Program-made: the position numbers and the translations under genes | The notes under the pieces: model-generated | Databases searched by the model: none | Told to the model about the DNA's origin: nothing | What the model saw: only the letters and a program-made list of their open reading frames with translations | Shown here: positions 7,969 through 16,583 of the stretch, one piece after another | Layout: every line of letters begins with the position of its first letter | Numbering within the stretch: position 1 is the first letter of the stretch | From: CAZAJS01 sp964485635 | GTDB lineage: Bacteria > Pseudomonadota > Gammaproteobacteria > Francisellales > Francisellaceae | DNA length: 50,189 nt | NCBI GenBank assembly: GCA_964485635.1 | Contig: CAZAJS010000001.1 | Coordinates: 1 to 50,189, forward strand | Reading direction: 5' to 3'

Positions 7969-8700
7969 ATGTCTTTAATGAAAGATATGCTACAAGCAGG
8001 TGTTCACTTTGGTCATCAAAAGCGGTTCTGGAACCCTAAAATGGCCCCATATATCTTTGGTGTAAATCATAATACCCACATCATCAACCTTGAAAAAACC
8101 GTTCCTTTATTTAAAGAAGCAAGTAACTTTATCAGTAAAGTTGCATCAAAAGGTGGTAAAGTCTTATTTGTTGGCACAAAGCGACAAGCGCAACAAACAG
8201 TACGTGAAGAAATGACACGTTGCGGCATGCCTTATGTGAATCATCGTTGGCTGGGTGGTATGTTGACAAATTATAAAACAATTCGTCATTCAATTAAGCG
8301 ACTTCGTCAATTAGAAACCATGAGCCAAGATGGCACTTTTGAAAAATTAACTAAAAAAGAAGCTCTTGGCCTTCAACGTGAGCAAGGAAAGCTTGAATTA
8401 ACGCTTGGCGGTATCAAAGACATGGGAGGTTTACCTGATGCTTTATTTGTCATTGATACAAATGAAGAGCGGATTGCTATTGAAGAAGCTAATCGTTTAG
8501 GTATTCCTGTTGTTGCTGTTGTTGATACTAATGCAAAATTGGCAGGTGTTGACTATGTCATTCCAGGCAATGATGATGCTTTACGTTCAATTCGATTTTA
8601 TTTAAAACATTTTGCAGATGTCATTATTGATGCGAATCAAAGCACAGGTCAGCCGTCAGAAGATCAAGCGCAACAGGCTGAAGCTGCATCTGCTGAATAG
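7969..8700 (+). CDS. rpsB: 30S ribosomal protein S2
   Basis: This is a full-length S2 of 243 residues. The sequence opens with the standard MKDMLQAGVHFGHQ and contains RWLGGMLTN, which is close to invariant in the family. S2 binds the junction of the head and body of the small subunit. The gene is preceded by a strong structured leader and followed by tsf after 68 bases, the usual rpsB-tsf operon. The C-terminal tail is a short acidic, Q/A-rich extension. Confidence 0.98.
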   Translation: MSLMKDMLQAGVHFGHQKRFWNPKMAPYIFGVNHNTHIINLEKTVPLFKEASNFISKVASKGGKVLFVGTKRQAQQTVREEMTRCGMPYVNHRWLGGMLTNYKTIRHSIKRLRQLETMSQDGTFEKLTKKEALGLQREQGKLELTLGGIKDMGGLPDALFVIDTNEERIAIEEANRLGIPVVAVVDTNAKLAGVDYVIPGNDDALRSIRFYLKHFADVIIDANQSTGQPSEDQAQQAEAASAE

Positions 8701-8735
8701 TCGATTTTAAAATGACAGTTTGATAAATAATAAAA

Positions 8736-8754
8736 TTAATATTTAAAATATTAA
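8736..8754 (+). repeat. Perfect AT-only palindrome before tsf
   Basis: TTAATATTTAAAATATTAA is a 19-base perfect inverted repeat about one base upstream of the tsf ribosome-binding site (AGAGGAGAGAG). As RNA it could form a weak 7-pair hairpin next to the Shine-Dalgarno; as DNA it could be an operator. It could also be chance in an AT-rich spacer. Confidence 0.6.
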
Positions 8755-8768
8755 GAGGAGAGAGTTCC

Positions 8769-9641
8769 ATGGCAGTAACAGCTCAAATGGTAAAAGCGCT
8801 TCGTGAAAGAACAGGCGCGGGTATGATGGAATGCAAAAAAGCATTAACCGCCGCAAATGGTGATATTGAGCAAGCAGTTGAAGAGATGCGTAAATCTGGT
8901 TTGGCTAAAGCAGATAAAAAAGCGAGCCGAACGGCGGCAGAAGGCATCATTGCAATGAAAAAAGGCCAGTCTCATGCATTGATGGTTGAGATTAACTCAG
9001 AAACTGATTTTGTTGCTCGAGATGACAACTTTAAGCAGTTTACAGATATGATTGTTCAAGTGGCATTTGATAATGATCTGCATGATCGTGATGCGCTATT
9101 GAACCATACGCTTGAAAGTGGAGAAACAATTGAAGAAGCCCGTAAAGTGTTAGTGGCTAAGATTGGTGAAAATATTGATGTGCGCCGAGTTGCGTGTGTT
9201 CATGGACCAACGCTTGGGGCTTACAGTCATGGTGGGACTATTGGTGTTGTCGTGGCTTTAGAAGGTGGCGATGAAGCCTTGGCAAAAGATGTTGCAATGC
9301 ATATTGCTGCACAAAATCCTCAGGCTATTTCACAAGATGACGTGCCAAGTGAGCTTGTAGAGAAAGAAAAAGCTTTATTTACTGCGCAAGCTGAAGAAAG
9401 TGGCAAGCCAAAAGAGATCATTGAAAAAATGATCCAAGGCCGAATTCGTAAATTCTTGGATGAGCAAAGTGTCTTAGGGCAAGGGTTTGTAAAAGATCCG
9501 AATCAGAAAGTTGGTGACTTGTTAGCTGAAAAAAATGCAAAAGTCCTTGACTTTGTGCGTTTTGAAGTCGGCGAAGGCATCGAGAAAGCTGAATCTGATT
9601 TTGCAGAAGAAGTCATGAGCCAAGTTCAAGCGCAAAAATAA
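8769..9641 (+). CDS. tsf: Elongation factor Ts
   Basis: EF-Ts exchanges GDP for GTP on EF-Tu. The protein has 290 residues. The N-terminal UBA-like domain carries MVKALRERTGAGMMECKKAL, and the TDFVARDDNF motif that contacts EF-Tu is near residue 80. It is preceded by a strong purine-rich Shine-Dalgarno. The partner gene tuf is not in this window, although in many gammaproteobacteria it would lie between fusA and rpsJ. Confidence 0.98.
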   Translation: MAVTAQMVKALRERTGAGMMECKKALTAANGDIEQAVEEMRKSGLAKADKKASRTAAEGIIAMKKGQSHALMVEINSETDFVARDDNFKQFTDMIVQVAFDNDLHDRDALLNHTLESGETIEEARKVLVAKIGENIDVRRVACVHGPTLGAYSHGGTIGVVVALEGGDEALAKDVAMHIAAQNPQAISQDDVPSELVEKEKALFTAQAEESGKPKEIIEKMIQGRIRKFLDEQSVLGQGFVKDPNQKVGDLLAEKNAKVLDFVRFEVGEGIEKAESDFAEEVMSQVQAQK

Positions 9642-9665
9642 TTAACACAGGTAGTATAGTCAGCA

Positions 9666-10370
9666 ATGAAGCGTATCTTACTGAAAGTCAGTGGCGAGCT
9701 GCTTTCCTCTCAAGCCTCTATGATGGATGACCAACTTATTGATGATTTCATTCGTCAAGTTCGTCAAATTAAAAGTCAAGGAATTGGCGTTGGCATTGTC
9801 ATTGGTGGTGGCAACATTTTGCGAGGTGGTCGAAGTGGCTCTGATAAATTGCAACGTGCAACTGCTGACCGAATGGGAATGCTTGCAACGATGATGAATG
9901 CTTTAGCGCTGAATGATCTGTTTCAGGCGAAAGGGGTAGATGCGCTTGCATGCTCGGCTCGAGCGGTTGATAGTATGTTACCTAGCGTCTCAAGCACCTT
10001 AATTCAGCAAGCCATGGCCAATGGTCAAGTCATTATTTTTGCAGGTGGAACAGGAAATCCTTTTGTCACGACAGATAGTGCCGCGGCATTACGATCAATT
10101 GAAATGAGTGCTGACGCTTTATTTAAATTAACAACGGTTGATGGCGTTTATGACAAGGATCCAAATCAGCATGCAGATGCGCAAATGTATCAGCGTGTTA
10201 CCTTTACACAAGTGCTAGAAAAGCAACTGAATGTAATGGATTATGGTGCTTTTGTTCAATGTCGTGACTTTAATATACCAATATGTGTTTTTAATATGAA
10301 ACAACCTGGTGCCTTGCAGCAAGCAGTGTTGCAGGGTGATCGAGGAACATGGGTTGTCAAAGGGGAATAA
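9666..10370 (+). CDS. pyrH: Uridylate kinase
   Basis: This 234-residue member of the amino-acid-kinase fold phosphorylates UMP to UDP. KVSGELL at the N terminus, the glycine-rich IGGGNILRGG near residue 46 and TTVDGVYDKDP near 157 are the nucleotide-binding landmarks. It is 24 bases downstream of tsf and 4 bases upstream of frr, in the conserved rpsB-tsf-pyrH-frr order. Confidence 0.97.
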   Translation: MKRILLKVSGELLSSQASMMDDQLIDDFIRQVRQIKSQGIGVGIVIGGGNILRGGRSGSDKLQRATADRMGMLATMMNALALNDLFQAKGVDALACSARAVDSMLPSVSSTLIQQAMANGQVIIFAGGTGNPFVTTDSAAALRSIEMSADALFKLTTVDGVYDKDPNQHADAQMYQRVTFTQVLEKQLNVMDYGAFVQCRDFNIPICVFNMKQPGALQQAVLQGDRGTWVVKGE

Positions 10371-10374
10371 AACA

Positions 10375-10932
10375 ATGTTAGAAATCATTCTAGATGATGC
10401 GAAGCAACGGATGCAAAAAGCAATTGAAAGTTTGCAAGACAGCTTTTCAAAAATTCGGACAGGTCGGGCCCATCCGAGCTTGCTTGACAATATTACAGTT
10501 GAATATTACGGAATGCCGACACCCTTAAATCAAGTGGCGAATGTCAATGTGCTAGATGCTAGAACATTGAACATTACCCCGTGGGAAAAGTCGATGTCAA
10601 GTAAAATTGAAAAAGCAATTTTAAGTTCTGATCTTGGGCTTAATCCTGCTAATTTAGGTGATTCATTAAAACTTCCTTTACCCCCATTAACGGAAGAACG
10701 CCGGAAAGATTTGACTAAGCTTGTCCGTTCAGAAGCAGAAAAAGCGCGTGTAGCAATTCGCAATATTCGTCGTGACGCTAATGCCGATATCAAAAAATTA
10801 GAAAAAAATAAAGAAATCTCTGAAGATGATGAAAAGCGGAGTCAACAAGATATCCAAAAATTGACAGATACGTTTATTGCAGAGGTTGATCAGCGTACTG
10901 AAGATAAAGAAAAAGATATCATGACTGTTTAG
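10375..10932 (+). CDS. frr: Ribosome recycling factor
   Basis: RRF, with EF-G, splits post-termination ribosomes. The chosen ATG gives 185 residues, the standard length. The frame is open upstream into pyrH, but the family begins at MLEIILDDAKQRM. Conserved stretches are KIRTGRAHPSLLD (about 24-36) in domain I and the C-terminal helix with EERRKDLTKLV. It sits 4 bases after pyrH, and EF-G itself is encoded 6 kb downstream. Confidence 0.97.
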   Translation: MLEIILDDAKQRMQKAIESLQDSFSKIRTGRAHPSLLDNITVEYYGMPTPLNQVANVNVLDARTLNITPWEKSMSSKIEKAILSSDLGLNPANLGDSLKLPLPPLTEERRKDLTKLVRSEAEKARVAIRNIRRDANADIKKLEKNKEISEDDEKRSQQDIQKLTDTFIAEVDQRTEDKEKDIMTV

Positions 10933-10955
10933 TGCGGAGAAACTGGTAAATTTTT

Positions 10956-11672
10956 ATGGCACATAAGCCAAATCATCTTGCCATCATTATGGATGGAAAT
11001 GGCCGTTGGGCTCAAAAAAAACTTTTTCCTCGCACACGAGGGCATCGTGCTGCTGTTAAAAGTGTTGAGTCTGTCATTGAGGCTTGCGTCAAATTCAATA
11101 TTCCTATTTTAAGTCTTTTTGCCTTTGGGCGTGATAATTGGCAACGTCCAAAATCTGAAATACAAACATTAATGCAGCTTTTTTCAGAAGTCTTGCACAA
11201 TCAAGTGCCTCAATTACAAAAAAATAATGTCCAGTTAAACGTTATTGGTGACCGGGCTCAATTAGATTCAGAAGTTTGTAAGCAGATTGATCAATCACAG
11301 CAGGCAACAAGCCAGAATGATGGTTTGATCTTAAATATTGCAATTGACTATAGTGGCCAATGGGATATTATGCAGGCGACAAAAACAATTGCGCAAAATG
11401 TTGAAAAAGGGCATGTCAGCTCTGATATGATCGATGAAGCAATGATTGAAAAGGCCTTGTCAGGTGCGATGAAAACGCCAATTGACTTATTAATTCGAAC
11501 AAGTGGTGAACAACGGATTAGTAATTTTGCTTTGTGGCAATTAGCGTATGCTGAATTATATTTTTGTCAAACCTTATGGCCGGATTTTCGCGTTTTGGAT
11601 TTAGAAAAAGCACTTGAGTTTTATGCAGCTAGGCAGCGTCGGTTTGGAAAAACGGCAGAGCAACTACAATGA
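10956..11672 (+). CDS. uppS: Undecaprenyl diphosphate synthase
   Basis: This 238-residue cis-prenyltransferase makes the C55 lipid carrier for peptidoglycan and other polymers. HLAIIMDGNGRWA with catalytic Asp18 lies at the N terminus. LIRTSGEQRISNF and the YAELYF box bind the homoallylic substrate. The usual FSSENW box reads FGRDNW here, a conservative but noticeable variant. It is followed by cdsA after 13 bases. In many gammaproteobacteria dxr, rseP and bamA would follow; they do not here. Confidence 0.96.
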   Translation: MAHKPNHLAIIMDGNGRWAQKKLFPRTRGHRAAVKSVESVIEACVKFNIPILSLFAFGRDNWQRPKSEIQTLMQLFSEVLHNQVPQLQKNNVQLNVIGDRAQLDSEVCKQIDQSQQATSQNDGLILNIAIDYSGQWDIMQATKTIAQNVEKGHVSSDMIDEAMIEKALSGAMKTPIDLLIRTSGEQRISNFALWQLAYAELYFCQTLWPDFRVLDLEKALEFYAARQRRFGKTAEQLQ

Positions 11673-11685
11673 GGAGTATTAAGTT

Positions 11686-12519
11686 GTGAAACAACGGATT
11701 ATAACAGGCATTATTTTAATTTTAATCGTGTTTTGGGCGATTTTCGCATTATCACCCAAAATCTTTCCTTTGGCACTTGGCATCTTAGTGTTAGGTTGTA
11801 GTTGGGAATGGTCACGATTTTTTAAAACTTGTTTATCTGGAAGTCAGCGCTTTTTATATATGGCCTCAATTCTTGTGGGGTTGCTACTTAGTCAGCAATT
11901 TGTTGGGATTAGTTTCTTGGCATCATTAGGGTTTTGGTTGCTAGTCATTGTGGGGATTTATCAAGCACAAAAACAAAACAAACCTATGGAGTTATCAGAC
12001 TTTGGCATTGGTCTGGCTGGATTTTTTGTACTTGTGCCTTTTTACAATGCAATCATGCAATTATGGCAAACCGCACCTTGGCTGATTATTGTTTTGCTTT
12101 TGATCACAGCATTTGCTGATACGGGGGCTTATTTTCTCGGGCGTGCCATCGGTAAAAAACCATTAGCGCCAACCATCAGCCCTAAAAAAACAGTTGAGGG
12201 GTTGATCGGCGGGATGATATCTGCCTCAGTCGGGGTATTAGCTTTATCATGGCTAATGGTTCCTTTAAGCTGGGCTCAATATATTGCCTTAGCCGTTGTT
12301 ACATTTTTCTTAGCGCTTTTATCTGTTATCGGTGATTTGTTTGAAAGTGTTTTAAAGCGACAACGTGGATTAAAAGATAGCGGCTATATTTTACCAGGCC
12401 ATGGCGGGCTGCTTGACCGACTTGATAGTGTCTTTGCTGTGGCGCCTGCGTTTACAATTTTTGGGATTTTGGCGCAAATTGTTGTTTTTGTTCCCAGTTT
12501 TTCTGCCTTATGTGTTTAA
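11686..12519 (+). CDS. cdsA: Phosphatidate cytidylyltransferase
   Basis: This 277-residue integral membrane enzyme makes CDP-diacylglycerol from phosphatidate and CTP, feeding phospholipid synthesis. About eight membrane segments are visible. The CDS signature, with GDLFES, KRQRGLKDSG, PGHGG and DRLDS, spans about residues 213-247 and binds metal and CTP. The start is GTG with GAGGAG about 11 bases upstream. It is functionally linked with PgsA 3 kb downstream, which uses its product. Confidence 0.96.
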   Translation: MKQRIITGIILILIVFWAIFALSPKIFPLALGILVLGCSWEWSRFFKTCLSGSQRFLYMASILVGLLLSQQFVGISFLASLGFWLLVIVGIYQAQKQNKPMELSDFGIGLAGFFVLVPFYNAIMQLWQTAPWLIIVLLLITAFADTGAYFLGRAIGKKPLAPTISPKKTVEGLIGGMISASVGVLALSWLMVPLSWAQYIALAVVTFFLALLSVIGDLFESVLKRQRGLKDSGYILPGHGGLLDRLDSVFAVAPAFTIFGILAQIVVFVPSFSALCV

Positions 12520-12535
12520 AATAGGTTGATAATTC

Positions 12536-13690
12536 ATGCAGAAACGACAGTATGATCAGCAAAATTCTTCTTATAAGAACTTCTGGCGAATTAGCTTAGG
12601 TGTCATTTTTATTTTAATGATTAGTTGGTCATTTTTAATGACATTTCCTGCTGAAAGGGTTTACGAGTTTCAGCCAGTCAAAACTGGGGTGGTGCCTGAT
12701 CATGTCAGCGCACAGACAGTGAATTCATTTTCAGTGGCTCCTTATAATCATGCCTCAGCTATGGCAACACAAGGAGATTATTTATATTTGACATGGTACG
12801 CCGGTACTGCTGAGCATCAGTCAGATGTTGATATCATGTTGACAGTTGGTCATTGGAATCATCATGGGGGAATTGATTTTTCTAAACCTAAAGCTGTGAT
12901 GTCACAAAAAATACTGGAAAAAGCGCAAAATCGCATTCGGCATGCGCTTGGTAATCCTATTTTAGCGGCATCAAAAGATCGGTTATGGCTATTTTTTGTT
13001 AGCACAACAGGAGGGTGGGCGACCTCATCAATCAATAAAATGTACTCAGATGATCATGGAAAAACATGGTCAGATCCACAACCGGTGATCACAACAGCCA
13101 TGTTCAATTATAGCACTTTAACACGGGGGAACCCAGTTTCGTTAACGCACGGGCGTTTTGCTATTCCATTTTACAATGAGCTGTTAACAAAATCAGGGCG
13201 CTATATTGTATTTAATCATGAGGGTGATGTGGTTGATGTGAGGCGGATGAGTTGGAATGGCTTTACGTTGCAACCTGTCGTTGTTCCCATTAGTTCCCAT
13301 CAGGCCTGGGCATTTTTCCGTCGTTCAGGGAACCAAGCGCATCGAATGTATCAGTCTTATACCAATGATGGTGGGAAAACATGGCAGCCTGCAAAACCTA
13401 CCACGTTAAGAAACCCTGATAGTGGGTTGTCTGCTTTTTTGGCAAAAAAGACGATTGGTGTGATTTATAATAATGCTTATAATGACCGGCATAATTTAAC
13501 ACTTGCACTAGCTGATAGGCCTTATCAAGGGCAATGGAAAAATGTACTTAAAATGGAGTCGAGCCCAGATGAAAAGTTTTCATACCCATTTACAGTTTGG
13601 TTTAAGGGGCATTATTATGTCAGTTATTCAGCTGATACAAATGATAAGATTCAATTAGTAAAACTAGTTTCAGGTAAGGGGGCGGCATGA
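12536..13690 (+). CDS. Membrane-anchored sialidase-fold (BNR/Asp-box) protein
   Basis: The protein has 384 residues. An N-terminal membrane anchor or uncleaved signal (about 18-37) is followed by a six-bladed propeller-like region. Two Asp boxes are clear, SDDHGKTW at 171-178 and TNDGGKTW at 276-283, as in BNR_2/sialidase-like families. The protein would face the periplasm. I cannot place the full arginine triad and nucleophile Tyr/Glu of a true sialidase, so enzymatic activity is open; Asp boxes also occur in non-hydrolytic propellers. Its stop overlaps the start of the next membrane protein (ATGA), so the two are probably one functional unit. The pair interrupts a run of housekeeping genes, and I do not recognise a characterised homologue. 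Confidence 0.75.
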   Translation: MQKRQYDQQNSSYKNFWRISLGVIFILMISWSFLMTFPAERVYEFQPVKTGVVPDHVSAQTVNSFSVAPYNHASAMATQGDYLYLTWYAGTAEHQSDVDIMLTVGHWNHHGGIDFSKPKAVMSQKILEKAQNRIRHALGNPILAASKDRLWLFFVSTTGGWATSSINKMYSDDHGKTWSDPQPVITTAMFNYSTLTRGNPVSLTHGRFAIPFYNELLTKSGRYIVFNHEGDVVDVRRMSWNGFTLQPVVVPISSHQAWAFFRRSGNQAHRMYQSYTNDGGKTWQPAKPTTLRNPDSGLSAFLAKKTIGVIYNNAYNDRHNLTLALADRPYQGQWKNVLKMESSPDEKFSYPFTVWFKGHYYVSYSADTNDKIQLVKLVSGKGAA

Positions 13691-14325
13691 GCATATATAG
13701 TTATTTTGCCCCGACATTGCTATTAGCTTTATTGGTCTTAAGTAGTTTGCGTTATTTTTTGCGCACACTACAAGCGCGTTTAATTCTTTTAGGGGTGGTT
13801 GTTATTGGTGCTAACTTGCCTATTTTTTCCGGCGATCATCTTGTTGCTATTTTAAATACATTTATTTACTTATTAAGTATCCCGTCTGTTGTATTGTTAT
13901 TTGTGTTGCTGATACGTCAACTATTTCCAGAATCAAGCGTAACGGCACAATTAAGAGCACAATATGCAGCAGCGCTTTGGGCAATGAGTCCAATTTTAGT
14001 TGGATTTTATGCTTTTTCATTCGATTGGACACCTTACTATTGGTATACCTACGGCTTTCAACCGGAATGGATTTTTTTAGGGGCTGGTCTCTATGCGTGG
14101 GTGTTGCTATGGTGCTCCTTGCAATTTGTCTTATTTAACCTTTTATTAGTGGCTTCATTTTTGGGTTATCTGGTTGGTTTTTTGGGGAATAATTTTTGGA
14201 ATTACTGGATTGATCCATTTTTGATCATTTTGTGTTTATGTCATTATGGTGCTTTAATTGTTCGAGCGGTGAGTCAATATGGACAATCCCTTATCAAAAA
14301 ACGAGCTGATATTCTGAGAAAATAA
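13687..14325 (+). CDS. Polytopic membrane protein partnered with sialidase-like protein
   Basis: This 212-residue protein of unknown function is highly hydrophobic, with about six membrane segments (roughly 5-22, 31-50, 57-80, 93-112, 128-172 and 174-195) and a basic C terminus. An aromatic-rich external loop, DWTPYYWYTYGFQPEW, lies around residues 115-130. It overlaps the preceding sialidase-fold gene by four bases, strong evidence of coupled translation. Its last 32 bases overlap the 3' end of radC on the other strand. A role as a membrane partner, anchor or transporter for whatever the propeller protein acts on is inference. Confidence 0.7.
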   Translation: MSIYSYFAPTLLLALLVLSSLRYFLRTLQARLILLGVVVIGANLPIFSGDHLVAILNTFIYLLSIPSVVLLFVLLIRQLFPESSVTAQLRAQYAAALWAMSPILVGFYAFSFDWTPYYWYTYGFQPEWIFLGAGLYAWVLLWCSLQFVLFNLLLVASFLGYLVGFLGNNFWNYWIDPFLIILCLCHYGALIVRAVSQYGQSLIKKRADILRK

Positions 14326-14986
14326 AATGATCTTGTAGGCTAACGATAATATGATCTAGCAGTGTGATATTGATAATTTCTAAGTTGTTTTTTAACTGTT
14401 TGGTTGCCTCAATATCCGCTGTGCTAGGTTGTGCAATACCCGTCGGGTGATTATGGGCAATCATCATATATTTTGCATTATGTTTTAAGCCGTAATAGAA
14501 TAGATCGCGTTGATTAATCGTGAGTGCTTCTAAATCACCTTGGCTAATCAGTTCTGTTGCAATGATTTGTCGTTGTGTGCCGAGTAAAACAACAAAAAAA
14601 CATTCATTACGTTGTCCTGCGAGTTGGCTTTTAATAATAGGTAAAACATCACGGCTGTGGGTAATTTGCTGGGATTCTGACAATTGTTCGTGATAGTAGC
14701 GAAAAGCTAACGCTTGGACAGCGGTCAAGAGCGTATATTTAGCAACACCGATCCCATTTATTTTTTCAAATTGTTCTAAAGGTGCATTAAGGAGTTTGCC
14801 AAGTGAACCAAAATGATGTAAAATTTGATCAGCTAATTCAATGGCAGATTGTTGCTTTGTTCCTGTTCTTAGGAAAATGGCTAACAATTCAGCATCTGTA
14901 AGCGCATCAGGCCCTTGTTGGATTAATTTTTCACGTGGTCGTTGTGATGGTGGTAACTGGCTTAATTTCATGTTAGTCTGATCCAT
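14294..14986 (-). CDS. radC: RadC-family JAMM-domain protein
   Basis: The protein has about 230 residues. The start is uncertain between two ATGs five codons apart (14986 or 14971); the second has GGA 10 bases upstream. An N-terminal helix-hairpin-helix region (KINGIGVAK) precedes the MPN/JAMM domain with HNHPTG and a downstream S-x-x-D, the metal-binding signature. The original DNA-repair role was withdrawn, and links to natural transformation have been reported in some bacteria; comEC is also in this window. It converges on the membrane protein gene and diverges from dut with only 36 bases between. Confidence 0.9.
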   Translation of the reverse strand: MDQTNMKLSQLPPSQRPREKLIQQGPDALTDAELLAIFLRTGTKQQSAIELADQILHHFGSLGKLLNAPLEQFEKINGIGVAKYTLLTAVQALAFRYYHEQLSESQQITHSRDVLPIIKSQLAGQRNECFFVVLLGTQRQIIATELISQGDLEALTINQRDLFYYGLKHNAKYMMIAHNHPTGIAQPSTADIEATKQLKNNLEIINITLLDHIIVSLQDHFIFSEYQLVF

Positions 14987-15022
14987 GTGAAAATCAAACA
15001 AATTTGAGTGATAGTATAAAAT

Positions 15023-15478
15023 ATGATGGAAAAAAAATCCATTGAAATTAAACGCCTTGTCCCAGAAATCATTGATCAAGTTCCGTCATATCAAACAGAT
15101 GGTGCGGCAGGTGTCGATTTACAAGCTTGTTTAGAGGCTCCGCTGATCATTGGTCCAAATGAAGCAGTACTTGTCGGTACGGGGATTGCAATTCATATTC
15201 AAGACAGGCAAATGGCAGGATTGATTTTACCTCGATCGGGCTTTGGCCATAAAAAAGGACTCATTTTAGGAAATGGGACAGGGCTAATTGATTCTGATTA
15301 CCAAGGAGAGCTAAAAGTTTCTTGTTGGAATCGAACCAATCAACCGGTCGAATTAATGCCTAAAACACGATTTGCACAATTAATCATTATTCCAATTATA
15401 CAGGCGCAGTTTATTGAAGTTTCAGCGTTTAATGAAACCTCAAAACGTTGTGAGCAAGGGTTTGGGCATACAGGTTAA
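15023..15478 (+). CDS. dut: dUTP diphosphatase (dUTPase)
   Basis: This 151-residue trimeric enzyme hydrolyses dUTP to dUMP, keeping uracil out of DNA. Motifs 1 to 5 are present: GAAGVDLQA, LPRSGFGHK, GNGTGLIDSDYQGEL, NRTNQPVEL-x-RFAQL and RCEQGFGHTG. The last departs slightly from the usual RGxxGFGSTG. Two adjacent ATGs could serve as the start. There is no good Shine-Dalgarno, and a TATAAA at 15015-15020 lies so close that the message may be nearly leaderless. radC lies immediately upstream in the opposite direction. Confidence 0.95.
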   Translation: MMEKKSIEIKRLVPEIIDQVPSYQTDGAAGVDLQACLEAPLIIGPNEAVLVGTGIAIHIQDRQMAGLILPRSGFGHKKGLILGNGTGLIDSDYQGELKVSCWNRTNQPVELMPKTRFAQLIIIPIIQAQFIEVSAFNETSKRCEQGFGHTG

Positions 15479-15499
15479 TCAAGAGGTGAGGATGAAAAT

Positions 15500-16063
15500 A
15501 TGAAATTAACGTTTGTGAATTTTTTAACACTATTGCGCATTGCAATTATTCCCGTTTTTGTGCTGACATTTTATATCCCCTTTGATCAGCACTATGTCGT
15601 TAGTGCTGTTTTGTTTTTAATTGCCGCGATTACTGACTGGTTAGATGGTTTTTTAGCACGGTATTGGGATCAAACATCATTGTTTGGCGCTTTTTTAGAT
15701 CCTGTTGCTGATAAATTGATGGTCGCGACAGCACTCGTTTTGCTGGTCAGTGCTTATCCCTATTGGTGGGTTTCGATTCCCGTAGTTATTGTTATTTGTC
15801 GAGAAATCACGGTTTCAGCATTGCGTGAATTAATGGCTGATCTAGGCAAGCGTGCTTCAGTTAAAGTATCGTATATTGGAAAAGTTAAAACAACTTTTCA
15901 AATGATTTCGATATTTTTATTACTGCTTTTGACAAAAAGCAGCTATACTTGGGGTATTAGTGTTGGCTTTGTATTATTATATGGTGCGGCAATATTAACT
16001 GTTTATTCAATGGTGTTATATTTGCAAGCGGCTTATTATGAGGTCAAAAGTCAAGAAAATTAA
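15500..16063 (+). CDS. pgsA: CDP-diacylglycerol-glycerol-3-phosphate 3-phosphatidyltransferase
   Basis: This 187-residue inner-membrane enzyme makes phosphatidylglycerophosphate, the committed step to phosphatidylglycerol and cardiolipin. The CDP-alcohol phosphotransferase motif D-G-x2-A-R-x8-G-x3-D-x3-D is intact at DWLDGFLARYWDQTSLFGAF followed by LDPVADK (about 47-73). About five membrane segments are present. It uses the product of CdsA. It is the last gene before the str operon, with its own Shine-Dalgarno (GAGGTGAGG). Confidence 0.96.
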   Translation: MKLTFVNFLTLLRIAIIPVFVLTFYIPFDQHYVVSAVLFLIAAITDWLDGFLARYWDQTSLFGAFLDPVADKLMVATALVLLVSAYPYWWVSIPVVIVICREITVSALRELMADLGKRASVKVSYIGKVKTTFQMISIFLLLLLTKSSYTWGISVGFVLLYGAAILTVYSMVLYLQAAYYEVKSQEN

Positions 16064-16095
16064 GGCGTCGTTTTGCAGTTTTTTTGCATAGGTGC

Positions 16096-16125
16096 TTGCG
16101 TGTTGCAATGATATTTGTATATAAT
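16096..16125 (+). promoter_or_regulatory. Sigma70 promoter of the str operon
   Basis: TTGCGT at 16096-16101 and TATAAT at 16120-16125 are separated by 18 bases, a good promoter in the 120-base gap before rpsL. It should drive rpsL-rpsG-fusA and probably the genes beyond. Confidence 0.7.
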
Positions 16126-16183
16126 ATGACGTCATTTTGTTTATGTGATCATGATATTAAAGAAAAAAACAATGGAGTAAAGA

Positions 16184-16558
16184 ATGGCAACAGTAAATCA
16201 GTTAGTCCGCAAACCGCGGAAAAGTAAAGCCGTTAAATCAAATGTCCCGGCTTTAAAAGCGTGCCCACAGCGTCGTGGTGTATGTACGCGTGTTTATACA
16301 ACAACACCTAAGAAGCCAAACTCAGCGTTGCGGAAAGTTGCACGTGTTCGCTTAACAAGCGGCTACGAAGTAACAAGCTATATCGGTGGTGAAGGTCATA
16401 ATCTTCAAGAACATAGTGTTGTATTGATTCGTGGGGGGCGTGTTAAAGATTTACCAGGTGTGCGTTACCACACAGTTCGTGGTGCACTTGATACGGCCGG
16501 TGTTAACGATCGTAAACAAGGTCGTTCGAAATACGGAACCAAGCGTCCAAAATCATAA
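16184..16558 (+). CDS. rpsL: 30S ribosomal protein S12
   Basis: S12 controls decoding accuracy and is the streptomycin-resistance locus. The protein is 124 residues, the normal length. The two classic resistance positions lie in TPKKPNSALRKV and in GGRVKDLPGVRYH. Both carry the wild-type lysine, so no known resistance substitution is visible. First gene of the str block, behind a clear promoter. Confidence 0.99.
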   Translation: MATVNQLVRKPRKSKAVKSNVPALKACPQRRGVCTRVYTTTPKKPNSALRKVARVRLTSGYEVTSYIGGEGHNLQEHSVVLIRGGRVKDLPGVRYHTVRGALDTAGVNDRKQGRSKYGTKRPKS

Positions 16559-16583
16559 TTGAACAACTGTTAAGGAAGTAAGC

